A DNA stretch of 64,000 nucleotides from contig VWZW01001203.1 of NCBI GenBank assembly GCA_013397115.1, forward strand, positions 614,642-678,641, in the 5' to 3' direction. The DNA comes from Edolisoma coerulescens. Taxonomy: Eukaryota > Chordata > Aves > Passeriformes > Campephagidae. The notes beneath the pieces were generated by a model. The model ran no database searches and was not told the origin of the DNA. It was given only the letters and a program-made list of their open reading frames with translations. Shown here piece after piece: positions 37,501 through 47,106 of the stretch (position 1 is the stretch's first letter; each line of letters starts with the position of its first letter). The position numbers and the translations under genes are program-made.

Positions 37501-40500
37501 TGGGCTGATGACCTGGTGTTCATCTGACGCGTTCGAGACTTTTTACTTGGATTAATTACGTGACACTCTGCAAAGAGCTTCTCCAAGTTGCCATCAAAGT
37601 ACCTGCACGACACAGGAGAGAATGAAAATTTAACCACCTTCTAAATCATTTTTCCATTCTATTTGGCAGTTAAGTGTACAAAGATGCTTTTAGTATTTCA
37701 AAACTCACACGCACGCTACTTCCAACAAACACAACACAGAGGTGGATAGTAGACAGCTACATAATTTCAGAGACTCTCACTTGAATTACACACTCCTGAA
37801 ATTCAGGTACCTTCAATTCTTCAGCTGCATTTCAAGTAATTCACGATTCTCCCCAGTGATTGCTTTGCATTAGAATTCCAGGAGAGGAAACCAGAGCAAG
37901 AACACCTGAGTTCGCAGTCCAGGCATTGGAACACCTTCCTAAAGCACAGGTTTGATGCCTCCAAGCTCAGTTCTTTTCAACTGAAGCCTTCCATTTTTCC
38001 TAATATTCTTATCAGTAGCCATTTGAGCAGCTTTTCTCTTCAGTCAACCTGAGGTAATTTAACAACCTCCTAAAAAATCCAGTTCCAGGTTTACAATGCT
38101 TCCAAAGATTAGGCACCTATTGGAAAGGAGGATGCAGAATTGCTGGGGGGGAGAAAAAAGATCACTTCCTTTCTATTTCCTGTTCCCTTAATGAAAACAA
38201 TACTGGCTTGCTTTAAAGGCTTATAGAAAGCTCTTCCTTGGAGAGGAGGACCAAACTGGAGAGAATCATTAGCAGGAAGCTCAGCCTCTTCTCAGAATCC
38301 TTCACACACCTTTCTCCAGCCTGCAGCAGCTGCAAAGAACTAATTAAACCAGACAATTAACCAGCCCCATCACCGGCACACATCCTCCAGCCAAACCCAC
38401 TAAGTCGTTCCCCCGCTCCCTTACAGCTCTACCTACCAACAAGGCTTGATTTGTAATTTTAAAAATATCAATTTTCCTGCTGTTTCATATGTTTGTTCAC
38501 ACATTTTAGAGCTTAAGTTTCAAAACACTGAATCTAGAAGGAAGTGGTGAATTCTGGCATCACAGCATCCACAAGGCTTTGCTACTGTTCTCCAATGTTA
38601 GCTCAGGATTTAACTCAACCAAGTTCTTTTGTTTGCTTAGAGGATTATATTCAGAAATGTATATGTTATATTTAAATATAAATATATAATATTATGTATT
38701 TAGAAAATTTTAGCAAGTGAATTCAGTGCAGTCCCATTACAGGCAGTACTTGTTTATTAAGAATCATGGATAAATATTAAGTCCACTGAAGTTTTCCAGC
38801 CTTCCAACTGCTCTTAAGAGGCAGCAGGAGCAGCACAGGACACGCTCTGAAAAGAGCGGACACACAGCTGAGTTTGAAGTTTGCAAGGAAAATAGTTTTG
38901 TATACAAATGCTATGATGCAACTTGAACCCTGGTACTCATGGCCAGCTAAATGCTTATGGAAATACCAGAGGCTTTTCAAGTGGCGGGCTGGTTTTAAGG
39001 GTGAATATCCACGTCAGGAACTTGACTTTTTTCACCTGGAATTACCTATCCCCTTTAAATATCTATGGATACCATTCCTGCTTCTCCATGCTGTTTTCTT
39101 TTCATGCATTTTCTTTCTGAGTAAGTAATTTCCACATTTGTTTTCATGTATGTCTCTTGGACTCAAACTCACGCTGCCACTGGGCCATAAGAACCCCAGA
39201 AAATGCAGAGGAAAACGTGGATCTCCCTGAAAACATGCAGTTCCAATGGATACTCCAAAGTCCAACAGCTCTCTCACTGCTCCACCACTCCTTATGCAAA
39301 CACGCCAAGGGCTCCATCAGAAGACTCTTGCAGTTCCTTCAGTGGTTAGGAACAACTCCTAATTCCTATCACCATCCCTTTTTCCCCACTTGTTCCAGCA
39401 CCACCACAGCCCATCCATGTAGGCAGATCTCCCTTTGCCCTTCCCATGTTCTTTGGTCAAAGGATTCCCAGGCAGCAGCTCTAACATCCTTCCCTCCCAC
39501 AACAGGTGAGCTCCATGTGACATTCGCCGACTTCCCTGGCCAGCAAACCTTCTCCATCACCAATTTCCATTTCCATTCGTCCTCCTTGAATCTGAGAAGC
39601 CAAAACACATGCAATCCCAGTCCAGATCTGACCCTGATCTCAAACAATTTCACCAGAGTTCTCCTGCAAACCTCACCTAATGCATCACAAAAGATGGCTA
39701 CACTTCTCCAGAGCTCCTCCATGTCAGCATCCCTCCTCACTTTCTTCCCAACTCCAAGAATTCTGATTTTTCCTCAAATACACTCTATTAAAGGGTTGGT
39801 TCTTGGTGCTTCCATCCTTATTTTCACCCTAGGGAGGAGCACAGCACCTTAAACAGCCCTTTAAATCCTCTGCCCTCCTTTCCCTTCACAATGCAGGTAT
39901 TGAGTAATTCCAGCACTTGTGGCACATGAGAATTTCTTCTATTAATTCTTCAAAGTTCATTTGCTTCATCACAAAGTTGGGGGTTTTTCTGCTATTTTAA
40001 AATGAATGGACAAACCAGTGTTTGTCCATTATTTTCAAGTGTTTCTACTTACCAAGACCAAACCTATAACAGTACCAAATCTTTTTGGCAGAGGGATCAA
40101 GCTGTCAGCTCCTTTATCTCCCCAAAATTCCCTCCTGCTGTTTGTAACTGCCTAATCGCCATTTTCCAGACATAATCAAATCCTACCCATGGGAGTATCA
40201 AAGATAAAAAGCCTTTTCACTGAAAAAAATTGCTTCCAGTACACACTTTGGGATATTTACTTCCATGGAAGAGCATTTGTGAGTGTCAGTGCAGCAATAT
40301 ACTCGCAGTAAAAGATATCTCCACATCAAAACTCCTGCCATGCACCATTTTTCACCTGTTCAGCCTCTGCTGAAGAGTGTAAAGCATTTATTTGTTCCAA
40401 GGAAAGCAGGCAGCCGGGTCCTGGAGAACAGGCAATCTGGGCATTCCTGACATCCCTCCTCCGCTCAGAGGGAACAGGGACATGTGGCCACCAAGATAAG

Positions 40501-43408
40501 CAGCTACAAGGGACTGCTGTACCTCTGGCTGTGCCTCCAGGGATTAAATCGGGCCTCGGGGACATGCTGAGACACTTTTCTCTTAACAAAATGACCAGGG
40601 GAAGGCACAGAAAGCAGGAGAGCTGCATTTTAACCTCTTCATCACACAGAGGTTCCTCCCCAAACTCCCCTCAGGAAAGGATACCATCAGCCATAGTAAA
40701 ATTGCAAGGTAATCAAGATAACATTCAACCTAAAGCACTTTCTTCACTTGTTTCTGAGGTGATGTGGTCATTCTGCACCTGCTGCGCTCCTGCCCCTATG
40801 AATCAAGCTTACAAGACACGGGAAAATAATATCTGACATCTTTATTCTCCTAAACACATGCAGCATATCAGAGGCTGAACTAATATTTCCTCCACTCCCC
40901 ACTTCCATCCTACAAACAAATCCACCCCAAACCCCCAATTTTGCTTCTGCACACAAACAATTAGTGTTTCACCAGTGGGAGAGGGCAGGTTTTCAACTGT
41001 GGCTGTTCTTACTTTACTGTAAGAGGAATAAATACCTGCAGCACATCTGCCCTCTCAACACCACTGAGCAATTACTCCACGACAAAGCTGGCACAGACAA
41101 TAACAACCTGCTCATTAAAAACAGGCATAAAAAGGCTAAAAAAAAGTGGGGAAACAGAGAAATTTTCAAGTCACAAGCTCAGACCTTCCCACTTCTCAAA
41201 AAAAGAGAAGCCACTTGGTTAAAGTGCTTTCCTCCAGGCCAGGTCTGATAAGGCTGCTGGGAGGTCGTGCTGACTCACCATGAGCTAAGGGAAAACAGGC
41301 ACTGATTAGGAACTGCAAACACAGACCATAAAACAACAGGAACTTTCAAGCAAAATGTGTATTTTGGGTTTTTTCCCCTTAATCCTCTCCTATCACCACA
41401 GCAATGACCAAACCCTCCTGAACACAAAGAGCCTGCTCTCAGCCTCCTTCCCAGCTTCCCGCTCCTGCTTTAACACAGTTGAGCACTCCAAAGGATTTCA
41501 TGGAACTTATTTGGTGCATAAGGGACAGAAAGCAGCACCAGGCACTTGAGAGATGATGTTTTGATGTTTTCCTAATACAACAGGACATCAATAAGCACCA
41601 AAACTGCTTATTTGCAGGACCAGTGTGCAACAGGTCTGCCTAAGCAAGTTATGTATTCTATTACTCACAAGGGTAATCCTGCTGAGTTAAGTATTTTAAT
41701 GAATACGTTTACCTGTGGATTTGTAAATACAACACGTACTTAAACGGCAAAAGCCTTAACAATAATACCTCACATTGACCTGGCTGGCACCTCCCTTGGG
41801 AAAGAAAACAAAAACAAAACCACAGCCCAATTTTTATTTTTAAATAGATGGCAGCCCTAAACAAGCTTTCAACGACAAGGGACAAAACCCCCGGCACAAA
41901 GGGATGGCTTTTCAGTGCACTTGTGTAGAGGCATCTCACAGGGAGACAGAGGCAGCCAAGGAGAGTGAACTTTACCCTGACCAAAAGAACCAGCCCAAGA
42001 AACTCAAATACCAAGTGAACAGACATGTTGCAGAGCAGGAATTAAATGAGAATGCTTAACAGCTGTGGTCAGAGTTAAATAGTGGCTATATTTGTAACAC
42101 AAAGCCTTCGGACTTCCAACATTAACTAAAAGAGGTCAATCTCAGGAAAATAAGGACTAGAAAGCTGTAAAAAAATACAATCACTTCAGAAAAAAAATCT
42201 AGGTTAAAACATAAGAGATACCTGAGCACCATCACTAACCAAAAATATTACACAAAGGGGGCTAAAGGTGTCCTAAATCCATTAACCAAGGATAGCAGAA
42301 ATATTTGTACTCCACAATAATTACTAGCAGTGTGAAAACCTTTGATCCTCTTTCCCTGGGTGACAGAGTACCAAACTACAGGGGCTCACCCCAGGCTCAG
42401 TGGAGGGACATTTATCAATTCACAGGAGCACCAACAACTGCTCCTGGTTTACCAAGCACATCCCATCTTCCCATACCCTGATCACCCAGCAAAGGAAACA
42501 GTAATTAAGATAAAGTCAAACTAATGATCCTACCAGGCCCTCCAACCCCCCCACTGGTCACTTCACACTTTTAAGACCAGCAGAGACCACAACAACCAGC
42601 AAGTCCCTGTACAGCCTTTACTGCTCCTTTTGGTCAAGATTAATTCTCCTCCCAGTTTCTAAAGCAAATTAAATTCCCCAGCTCCCTCAACTCTCTTCAA
42701 CACCAACGGCAGCACTGGAATGAACCAAATGCAGCTGGATTTGGTCCCCACTGTATAACAACAAGCTGAAAAGTACCTTTACCAAGAGCTGGGAATCAAA
42801 GATGGGAAATAACCATAAAACACTCTGCTCTGAGGGGGAGGGAGAGGCAAAATTCAAGCCATTATTTACACACACTGAAGAAAACCTGGAGCTGTGGAGA
42901 TGAAGACAAGGCAGGACCATTATCAGTCAGGAACAATTTAGCCTTGGCCAGACCAGTGAATAAACATGTCAGGAATACACATGCCAGCGTGACAGGCAAG
43001 AGCAGCTAAACCCAAACCCAAAACAGTTGCTAGATAACAAGAACCTGTTCCTGCTTGCTTTTTTCCAAAGCCTGTCCAAATGCTGTGCCTGTACGTGTTC
43101 GAACTGGAAATCCCTCTTTCCAATAGGCAACTTAACTTCCACAACTTCTAACAGGCAGCAATAATATTAAAACAAGGAGTCACAAGTCACCCTTAGCTGG
43201 GAAAGGGAGAACATTTAGAGCTTACACAAAAGATTCTCCTGCCACACACTGTGCATTCAGCCATCCTCAATTAATCCAGGAACAAACATTTTTTCCAGCT
43301 CTCGGACACCACGTGGTTGTATGCTGAGGTGGCTGCTTACCTCTCCATCAGCTTCTCCTTATCCCAGTTGAAATGGCTAAGCAGTATTCGAGTGATAGTC
43401 GCTGGATT
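16421..43408 (-). CDS. ARIH1: ARIH1, RBR E3 ubiquitin ligase, coding exons 2-14 (5' partial)
   Basis: Thirteen exons joined by GT-AG introns total 1299 nt, or 432 residues plus stop, equal to human residues 126-557. ARIH1 (HHARI) is a RING-between-RING ligase: RING1 binds UBE2L3~ubiquitin and RING2 takes ubiquitin on a cysteine before passing it to substrate. It acts with neddylated cullin-RING ligases. In human numbering the exons show the end of the UBA-like region (126 to about 175), RING1 ligands C186, C189, C203, H205, C208, C211, C231 and C236, and IBR ligands C276, C281, C297, C299, C304, C307, H312 and C317. RING2 has C344, C347, C362, C367, C372, C375, H382 and C389, catalytic C357 and H359. 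The Ariadne domain keeps autoinhibitory F430, E431 and E503. Nothing is broken. Exon 1 (acidic, glycine-rich N-terminus) is outside the window. The paralogue ARIH2 is excluded by sequence. Confidence 0.98.
16506..19113 (-). other. ARIH1: ARIH1 intron 13
   Basis: 2.6 kb. Apart from the CR1 fragment at 16934-17057 I see no recognisable feature. The half near exon 13 is moderately GC-rich with several overlapping open frames that look like nothing known. Confidence 0.85.
16934..17057 (+). mobile_element. CR1 LINE 3' fragment in ARIH1 intron 13
   Basis: A short sense-oriented CR1 tail with ACCTGGTCTAGTGGAAAGTG, CCCATGGCAGG and CCCTTCCAACCCAAAGCAG, antisense to ARIH1. Confidence 0.88.
19114..19226 (-). 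CDS. ARIH1: ARIH1 exon 13, Ariadne domain
   Basis: 113 nt, residues 493-529 plus two bases of Arg530 ([20 protein letters not shown] to KVQDKY). The autoinhibitory residue E503 is retained. The acceptor is TTTACAG|AAT. The donor CAG|GTTTGT is weaker than the others. Confidence 0.97.
19332..19500 (-). mobile_element. CR1 LINE 3' fragment in ARIH1 intron 12
   Basis: TATCACAGAATCCCAGACTG, the GGGAAGGGACATTAAAAC block, CCACTAGACCAGGTTGCTCC and CTTGAACACTTCCAGGGATG: a CR1 3' end read antisense on the plus strand. It takes up about 170 of the intron's 442 bp (19227-19668). Confidence 0.9.
19669..19929 (-). CDS. ARIH1: ARIH1 exon 12, Ariadne domain
   Basis: 261 nt, 87 complete codons, residues 406-492 ([20 protein letters not shown] to KKNNQSIIFE). 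This is the helical Ariadne domain. F430 and E431, which help mask the RING2 active site in the autoinhibited enzyme, are present. The acceptor is AACACAG|CGA and the donor GAG|GTAGGA. Confidence 0.98.
19930..20675 (-). other. ARIH1: ARIH1 intron 11
   Basis: 746 bp of intron with no repeat or secondary gene that I recognise. Confidence 0.85.
20676..20733 (-). CDS. ARIH1: ARIH1 exon 11
   Basis: 58 nt. It completes Trp386 and encodes residues 387-405 (YNCNRYNEDDAKAARDAQE), including the last RING2 zinc ligand C389. The intron separating it from exon 10 is only 98 bp (20734-20831). The acceptor is TTACAG|G and the donor GAG|GTGAGT. Confidence 0.97.
20832..20962 (-). CDS. ARIH1: ARIH1 exon 10, RING2 with catalytic Cys357
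   Basis: 131 nt, residues 343-385 plus two bases of Trp386. It holds the RING2 (Rcat) core: [20 protein letters not shown], with C344 and C347, acceptor cysteine C357, H359 and C362. C367, C372, C375 and H382 follow. The acceptor is GGACAG|GAA and the donor CTG|GTGAGT. It is more GC-rich than the other exons. Confidence 0.98.
20963..27439 (-). other. ARIH1: ARIH1 intron 9
   Basis: 6.5 kb. It contains the CR1 copy at 22988-23301 and otherwise unremarkable sequence. The most GC-rich part, about 25.6-26.9 kb, has overlapping open frames on both strands with no recognisable domain. Confidence 0.85.
22988..23301 (+). mobile_element. CR1 LINE 3' fragment in ARIH1 intron 9
   Basis: About 314 bp of sense CR1: TTCCAGTGCCTGAAGGGGCT, the CACTGCCAGAGGGCAGGG block, GGGTGGGGAGGCCCTGGCAC, and a tail CCATTCCGTGATTCTACGAT close to the CR1 octamer repeat. 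A 297-codon open frame upstream and through it is CR1-inflated. Confidence 0.93.
27440..27511 (-). CDS. ARIH1: ARIH1 exon 9
   Basis: 72 nt, 24 complete codons, residues 319-342 (WLKKWIKKCDDDSETSNW onward), the IBR-RING2 linker. The acceptor is TGACAG|TGG and the donor AAG|GTGAGA. Confidence 0.97.
27818..28131 (+). mobile_element. CR1 LINE 3' fragment in ARIH1 intron 8
   Basis: About 314 bp of sense CR1 from GGCCTTCCAGCACCTGAAAG through the standard 3' blocks to CCCTTCCAACCCAAACGAG. The tail octamers are eroded. Confidence 0.93.
28430..28486 (+). mobile_element. CR1 LINE tail fragment in ARIH1 intron 8
   Basis: GGGTCCCTTCCAGCTCAGGA plus TCTATGAGTCTATGG, the extreme 3' end of a CR1 variant. 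It lies about 100 bp from exon 8. Confidence 0.75.
28587..28629 (-). CDS. ARIH1: ARIH1 exon 8
   Basis: 43 nt. It completes Cys304 and encodes residues 305-318 (FNCGENWHDPVKCK), with IBR ligands C307, H312 and C317. The acceptor is CTCACAG|C and the donor AAG|GTGAGC. Confidence 0.97.
28786..29049 (+). mobile_element. CR1 LINE 3' fragment in ARIH1 intron 7
   Basis: A sense CR1 3' segment (TGGCTTCCCACTGCCAGAGG, GGCAGTGTCCAAGGCCAGGC, CCCTGCCCGTGGCAGG) filling more than half of a 492-bp intron (28630-29121). It ends 72 bp from the exon 7 donor. Confidence 0.9.
29122..29228 (-). CDS. ARIH1: ARIH1 exon 7
   Basis: 107 nt, residues 269-303 plus two bases of Cys304. It begins CNRLLKWCPAPDCHHVV and ends RCKCGRQF. 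It carries IBR ligands C276, C281, C297 and C299. The acceptor is CTCGCAG|TGT and the donor CTG|GTAAGA. Confidence 0.98.
29229..29928 (-). other. ARIH1: ARIH1 intron 6
   Basis: 700 bp, AT-rich, with an 11-bp tandem repeat at 29630-29660 and nothing else recognisable. Confidence 0.85.
29630..29660. repeat. Tandem repeat, TATTATATAAC units
   Basis: Two perfect 11-bp copies plus a partial third in ARIH1 intron 6. Confidence 0.75.
29929..29995 (-). CDS. ARIH1: ARIH1 exon 6
   Basis: 67 nt. It completes Met246 and encodes residues 247-268 ([20 protein letters not shown], then VE), the helical linker between RING1 and IBR. The acceptor is CCACAG|G and the donor GAG|GTGAGT. Confidence 0.97.
29996..32929 (-). 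other. ARIH1: ARIH1 intron 5
   Basis: 2.9 kb, AT-rich, with one TA-rich simple repeat and no recognised mobile element or gene. Confidence 0.85.
30178..30206. repeat. AT-rich simple repeat
   Basis: Interrupted TATATA/AAATA run in ARIH1 intron 5. Confidence 0.7.
32930..32985 (-). CDS. ARIH1: ARIH1 exon 5
   Basis: 56 nt, residues 228-246 (TISCPAHGCDILVDDNTVM; the last codon is split AT|G). It supplies the last RING1 ligands, C231 and C236. The acceptor is TTTCAG|ACC and the donor TAT|GTAAGT. Confidence 0.97.
32986..33340 (-). other. ARIH1: ARIH1 intron 4
   Basis: 355 bp. Nothing recognisable beyond its splice sites and pyrimidine-rich (plus-strand) runs. Confidence 0.85.
33341..33433 (-). 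CDS. ARIH1: ARIH1 exon 4
   Basis: 93 nt, 31 complete codons, residues 197-227 (YFTGLECGHKFCMQCW onward). It holds RING1 ligands C203, H205, C208 and C211. The acceptor is TTGCAG|TAC and the donor CAG|GTAAAA. Confidence 0.98.
33434..37457 (-). other. ARIH1: ARIH1 intron 3
   Basis: 4.0 kb, with one CR1 fragment (36188-36295) and no other recognisable content. Confidence 0.85.
36188..36295 (+). mobile_element. CR1 LINE tail fragment (different subfamily) in ARIH1 intron 3
   Basis: GGTTGTCCTGTGCAGGGCC, CGATGATCCTTGTGGGCC, then ATATGATTCTATGATTCTGC with clear CR1 tail octamers. The body differs from the other copies, which points to another CR1 subfamily. Confidence 0.85.
37458..37602 (-). CDS. 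ARIH1: ARIH1 exon 3
   Basis: 145 nt, residues 149-196. It begins with the last base of Arg148, then YFDGNLEKLF, and ends in LNYPNS. It contains the first RING1 zinc pair, CQIC (C186 and C189). The acceptor is GTGCAG|G and the donor TCG|GTGAGT. Residue 185 reads Ser here; from memory it is Pro in human. Confidence 0.98.
37603..43340 (-). other. ARIH1: ARIH1 intron 2
   Basis: 5.7 kb. It has an AT-rich stretch (38661-38705) and a 231-codon plus-strand open frame at 39157-39852 that resembles no protein I know. I recognised no CR1 copy. Confidence 0.85.
38661..38705. repeat. AT-rich simple repeat
   Basis: TATATTTAAATATAAATATA-type low-complexity run in ARIH1 intron 2. Confidence 0.7.
43341..43408 (-). 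CDS. ARIH1: ARIH1 exon 2
   Basis: 68 nt encoding residues 126-148 (NPATITRILLSHFNWDKEKL onward), part of the UBA-like region that binds NEDD8 on cullins. The acceptor follows a pyrimidine-rich TTTCTCCAG and the donor is GAG|GTAAGC. It starts in phase 0 and ends after two bases of Arg148. Confidence 0.97.
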
Positions 43409-46400
43409 CTGGAGAAAGAAGAGGAAAACAATCAATAATTGAGTAACCAAGCTGGAGCGAGAACACCAAGCAGAGCTTTGAATAAGCAAAGGGAAAATCA
43501 GGGTGTCTGATAACATCATCTGTTCAGACAATACATGTTTACTGGCATGGACTGGGAAATAGCTGGACTTGACAGATAAGACAAATTTATAATGAAAAAA
43601 AAACCCCAACCCTACAAATCCAAGCATCTATATAAAATGAGGATTTGGTTGAAGATTTAAGCACCAGATTAATTACAGCTACCACAGTGCCAACACCTCC
43701 ACATCCAGCATGCCCACACAATGCAATTCCAGGATGTCTGTAAAATGCAGGAAGGGCTGATTTCCACCCATCACACCCATTTTTGCCACAACCTCCACAC
43801 TACCTGCAGAGCAAGAATATTCCAGCCCTGACCATCAAAACACTTGGGCTGAAAACTCTCCCAGAACACAACTGGCTGCCAATGTAAGATGACAAAGTCC
43901 TTGGGAGACCCCAGATGTTCCTGAAGCACCATGACATCCAGAAAACACTCATGGAACCGTACAGCTAAGAAAGAAATACAGCCTAGAAAGGTCAGAAAGA
44001 AGATGGAACATAAGAGCTGATTTTCACTTGCGTACAAGTTTGTCTTCCAATTAAATCTGTATCATCAGCCAAGAGTTTGATTAGATGAGAAACACATCAG
44101 ACGATATGGCTTCTGTTACACCCCAGAACCACGTTTTAGCTCCCCAAATCCACTCTCTGGGCTCAGTTTTAGGACCATTTACATGCAAAGGAGACAAGAG
44201 CAGCGCCCTGAGAGCCGCTGCGTGTACTTTGCCATTTGACACCAAAATGGAAGTTTGCCTCGGGGCCAGTGTTCAATGGACGCTCTGAAGCTGTTGAAAA
44301 GTAGGACATAAACCAGCAATGTGATTTCCTGAGCCCTGAAGCTACAGCCACAACCTGATGCTGCCAAAAGCCAATGCTGTCGCCCACAGCAGCGATCCCA
44401 CCCCATCCCTGCACGTCCTGCCCTCACCCGTCCATGCCACTGCAGCCATTTTACGCTGCAAATACTGGCTCAGAAACTGATCTTCTCTTTTCCTTTAGGT
44501 TGTTTTTCTTCATGCAATCAGTTCTCCAATCTATTTGATTGCCTGACCACACAAACAGCTGCATTAGCACAAGGGGAAAGCAGGACAGCTCTTTCACTAC
44601 CAACACCAACAAAACCTTCACTGAAATAAAGCCCTCGGGTGACAGTGTAATAAGCACAAAGAACCAGTCTTGTGGTTTATACTATAAAAAGTGACACTCT
44701 GCTCCTCTACAGTGTGTTCTAACTCTTATTAATGCCAGCACCGATTGTTTAAGGCCAAACTAAGAATTTTTTTCCAGCTTAAAAAGCCCATGTGAACCAA
44801 AGCAGCTTTAGAAAGGTTAGACCAGATCCCTGATCCAGCCCCTACGGAGCCCCATGAACAGCTGGGACAGCAGATCTACACAGTATGGGGCAGAAGATAT
44901 CAGAAATGGGTGTTGCCTAACACTGCGAGGTGACAGTGTGGTTCTGGTCCATATCTGAACCAGTCTCCCAGGTGATAGGGATCCAGGCTCTTCCCTGCAG
45001 CAACACAAGGTGCCTGGCTGACAACCACATGTCACCAGCTCTCCCACAGCATCCCTCCCTCATCCAGCCCTGCAGAGGGGAGCAAGCAGCTCAACTGTTT
45101 CAAGTCACTCCTGCCAACAAGAAGCTCTGTGGGAATGTAAGGGTCTCCTTCACCAAACGCCTCCTCCAGCAGCCTCTTTCGGGGTTTAGTTTCTGATCTT
45201 TCCAGGTCATTTTGTATTTGGGTCTCCACAACATCCTTTTCTGTAACTCTGTCTGTAGTACCTAAAGGAGTTCTTAAAAGCTCACTTAGACACAATTCCT
45301 AGAGCAATTTAATCAAAGATGAAAATGTATCTAAGTAAATAAACCAATCTTATCTCTAGATTATCTTGGTTATGATAGCAGCCCCTGTAATTCTCCAGTT
45401 ATGAGTTTCAGACAGCAAAGCACACAGCTCTTCAACACAAGGAGTCTTCACTCAGCCCAGAGATCCGCCAGATGTACAGAAAACCACAATTTTCTTCATT
45501 TCTCAAGCAAAGGCATTGAGAGAGCTTTAATTAAAATCAGCCTGAAGTCTTGTCCTACCTTCTGCCACAGCAGCCCACTTGGCCACTTATTAAGGCTTCT
45601 GGGAATATCGATTAATCGCTTAATAGGCTAAGAGGCAGCGGAGGTAGTGGTCTCTTGCTGACTTTTTAAAAAGACAGAAGGTTTCCCCTGCACTGAGGAA
45701 AAGTTATGGTGCATGGATAAGAAACTCGAACAGTCTGCAGTGATTACTAAGTAGAACAAGGCTGATCCAGCAAATACCACTCCCCAAAGGCCATGCAGCT
45801 GGAAAGGACAAGAGGGTTTCATCTGTGGCTTCTCCATTTTCCCAACACAGAGGCACTACCGTTTTCCAAAAGTTTCCCTAGGTCAGAGCTCCCAGGTATC
45901 CCAGGGCTGCGAGGCCAGGGTACAAAACTGGACGTTATTTAGGATTATACTGTTGACTCGGTGTACTGTCACCTTCTCCTGGCTTGCTGGGCTCCAGCTT
46001 CCTCCAGCACTGTTGGTTGAACATGTGAAAAAGAAAGGAAACGCCAGCAGCATGACAAGCTCCCACCAGAAATAGCTGGGCTGCCTGCTTTCACTGCCTG
46101 CCACATCCCAGATGTAGCATTCAAACCTCCCCTGGCTGTTTCCCGGACACAGAAGGCAAGGATTAACACAGCCCTGCCCTTGCTCATCCCTGGACAGGGA
46201 TACAATCCGAGCTGGCAGCGCGCAGGGAGCACAGAAGACTGGGAGGGAGGCAGCTAAGGGGCAAACCAGAGTTAAATACAAATGCTGAAAGTTCTGGCAT
46301 GAAGGATTGATTGTTCCAGTCTAAGAGCAGGCACACCACCATGGAACAGCTGTTCCATGGGAGCAGCTCACATGCACACACTTCTCTCACAATTATTCCA

Positions 46401-46670
46401 GAGCAGTGCTGGAGGAGTCAACCACAGCATCCACCCCAGTGAGAGCTGTGTCCTGTACCTTGGGCACACAGGGTTACAACACCACCAAAATAATGTGGTA
46501 TTTCAACACCAGTTCTGCTGCAGCCTTTACCAACCCCCAGCCATTGCTTTGGACACTCATGCTGCAAAAATTAATGGAATATCCAAATACTGGGTTGCAC
46601 AGCACTGGGAAGTCACGGGCTCTGTTCTGCCTCCTCGTTTGGCACACAGGATTATTTCCTACGACTGACA

Positions 46671-46975
46671 CCACGCAGATTAGTTATGAACTGGCTCCGC
46701 TGCCGCTCAGACGGGATTACTCCCGAGGCTGCGAGCGCGCTCCTACTAAGGCTATTTTCTGTTTACAAAGACGAATTTGCCTACGGAAAGCAGCCAGGGA
46801 CGGACGGCGAGCAAGGGAACAGCCAACACGTTCTCCAAACGTGGTCTGATGAAAGCTGAAACAGCAGACCTCACTTACAGCAGCCTCCTATTAAATTTTA
46901 CATGTCGGAGCCGAGGCGGATTGCCTGGAGCCGAGGGCAGCGAGCCTGTTGATAGCCAGATAGGAACAAACCCGA
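46671..46975. promoter_or_regulatory. CpG-rich patch in ARIH1 intron 1
   Basis: About 20 CpGs in 300 bp, including a GCGAGCGCGC core, inside CpG-poor intron. GGAGCCGAGG occurs twice, at 46907-46916 and 46927-46936. It could be an enhancer or an alternative promoter; no exon is evident. Confidence 0.35.
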
Positions 46976-47086
46976 GGAAAGCAGCCATTTTGTTGAAATT
47001 CTCCAGGCACTTCAAAAGATTCCCTAACAAAACATTCCGAATAAAGCTCTGCCCAGAGAGAAACACCCTCAGTCCTTCAGCAGGGA

Positions 47087-47106
47087 TTTTTTTTTTGGGG
47101 GGGGGG
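47087..47106. repeat. T10-G10 homopolymer junction
   Basis: Ten T directly followed by ten G, the longest G run in the window, 110 bp from the CpG-rich patch. Confidence 0.9.

Noticed and set aside
46671..46975. CpG patch considered as ARIH1 exon 1
   Set aside because: It does not encode the acidic/Gly-rich ARIH1 N-terminus or a segment ending in VNEVIQ before a donor, and it is too short for the real island.
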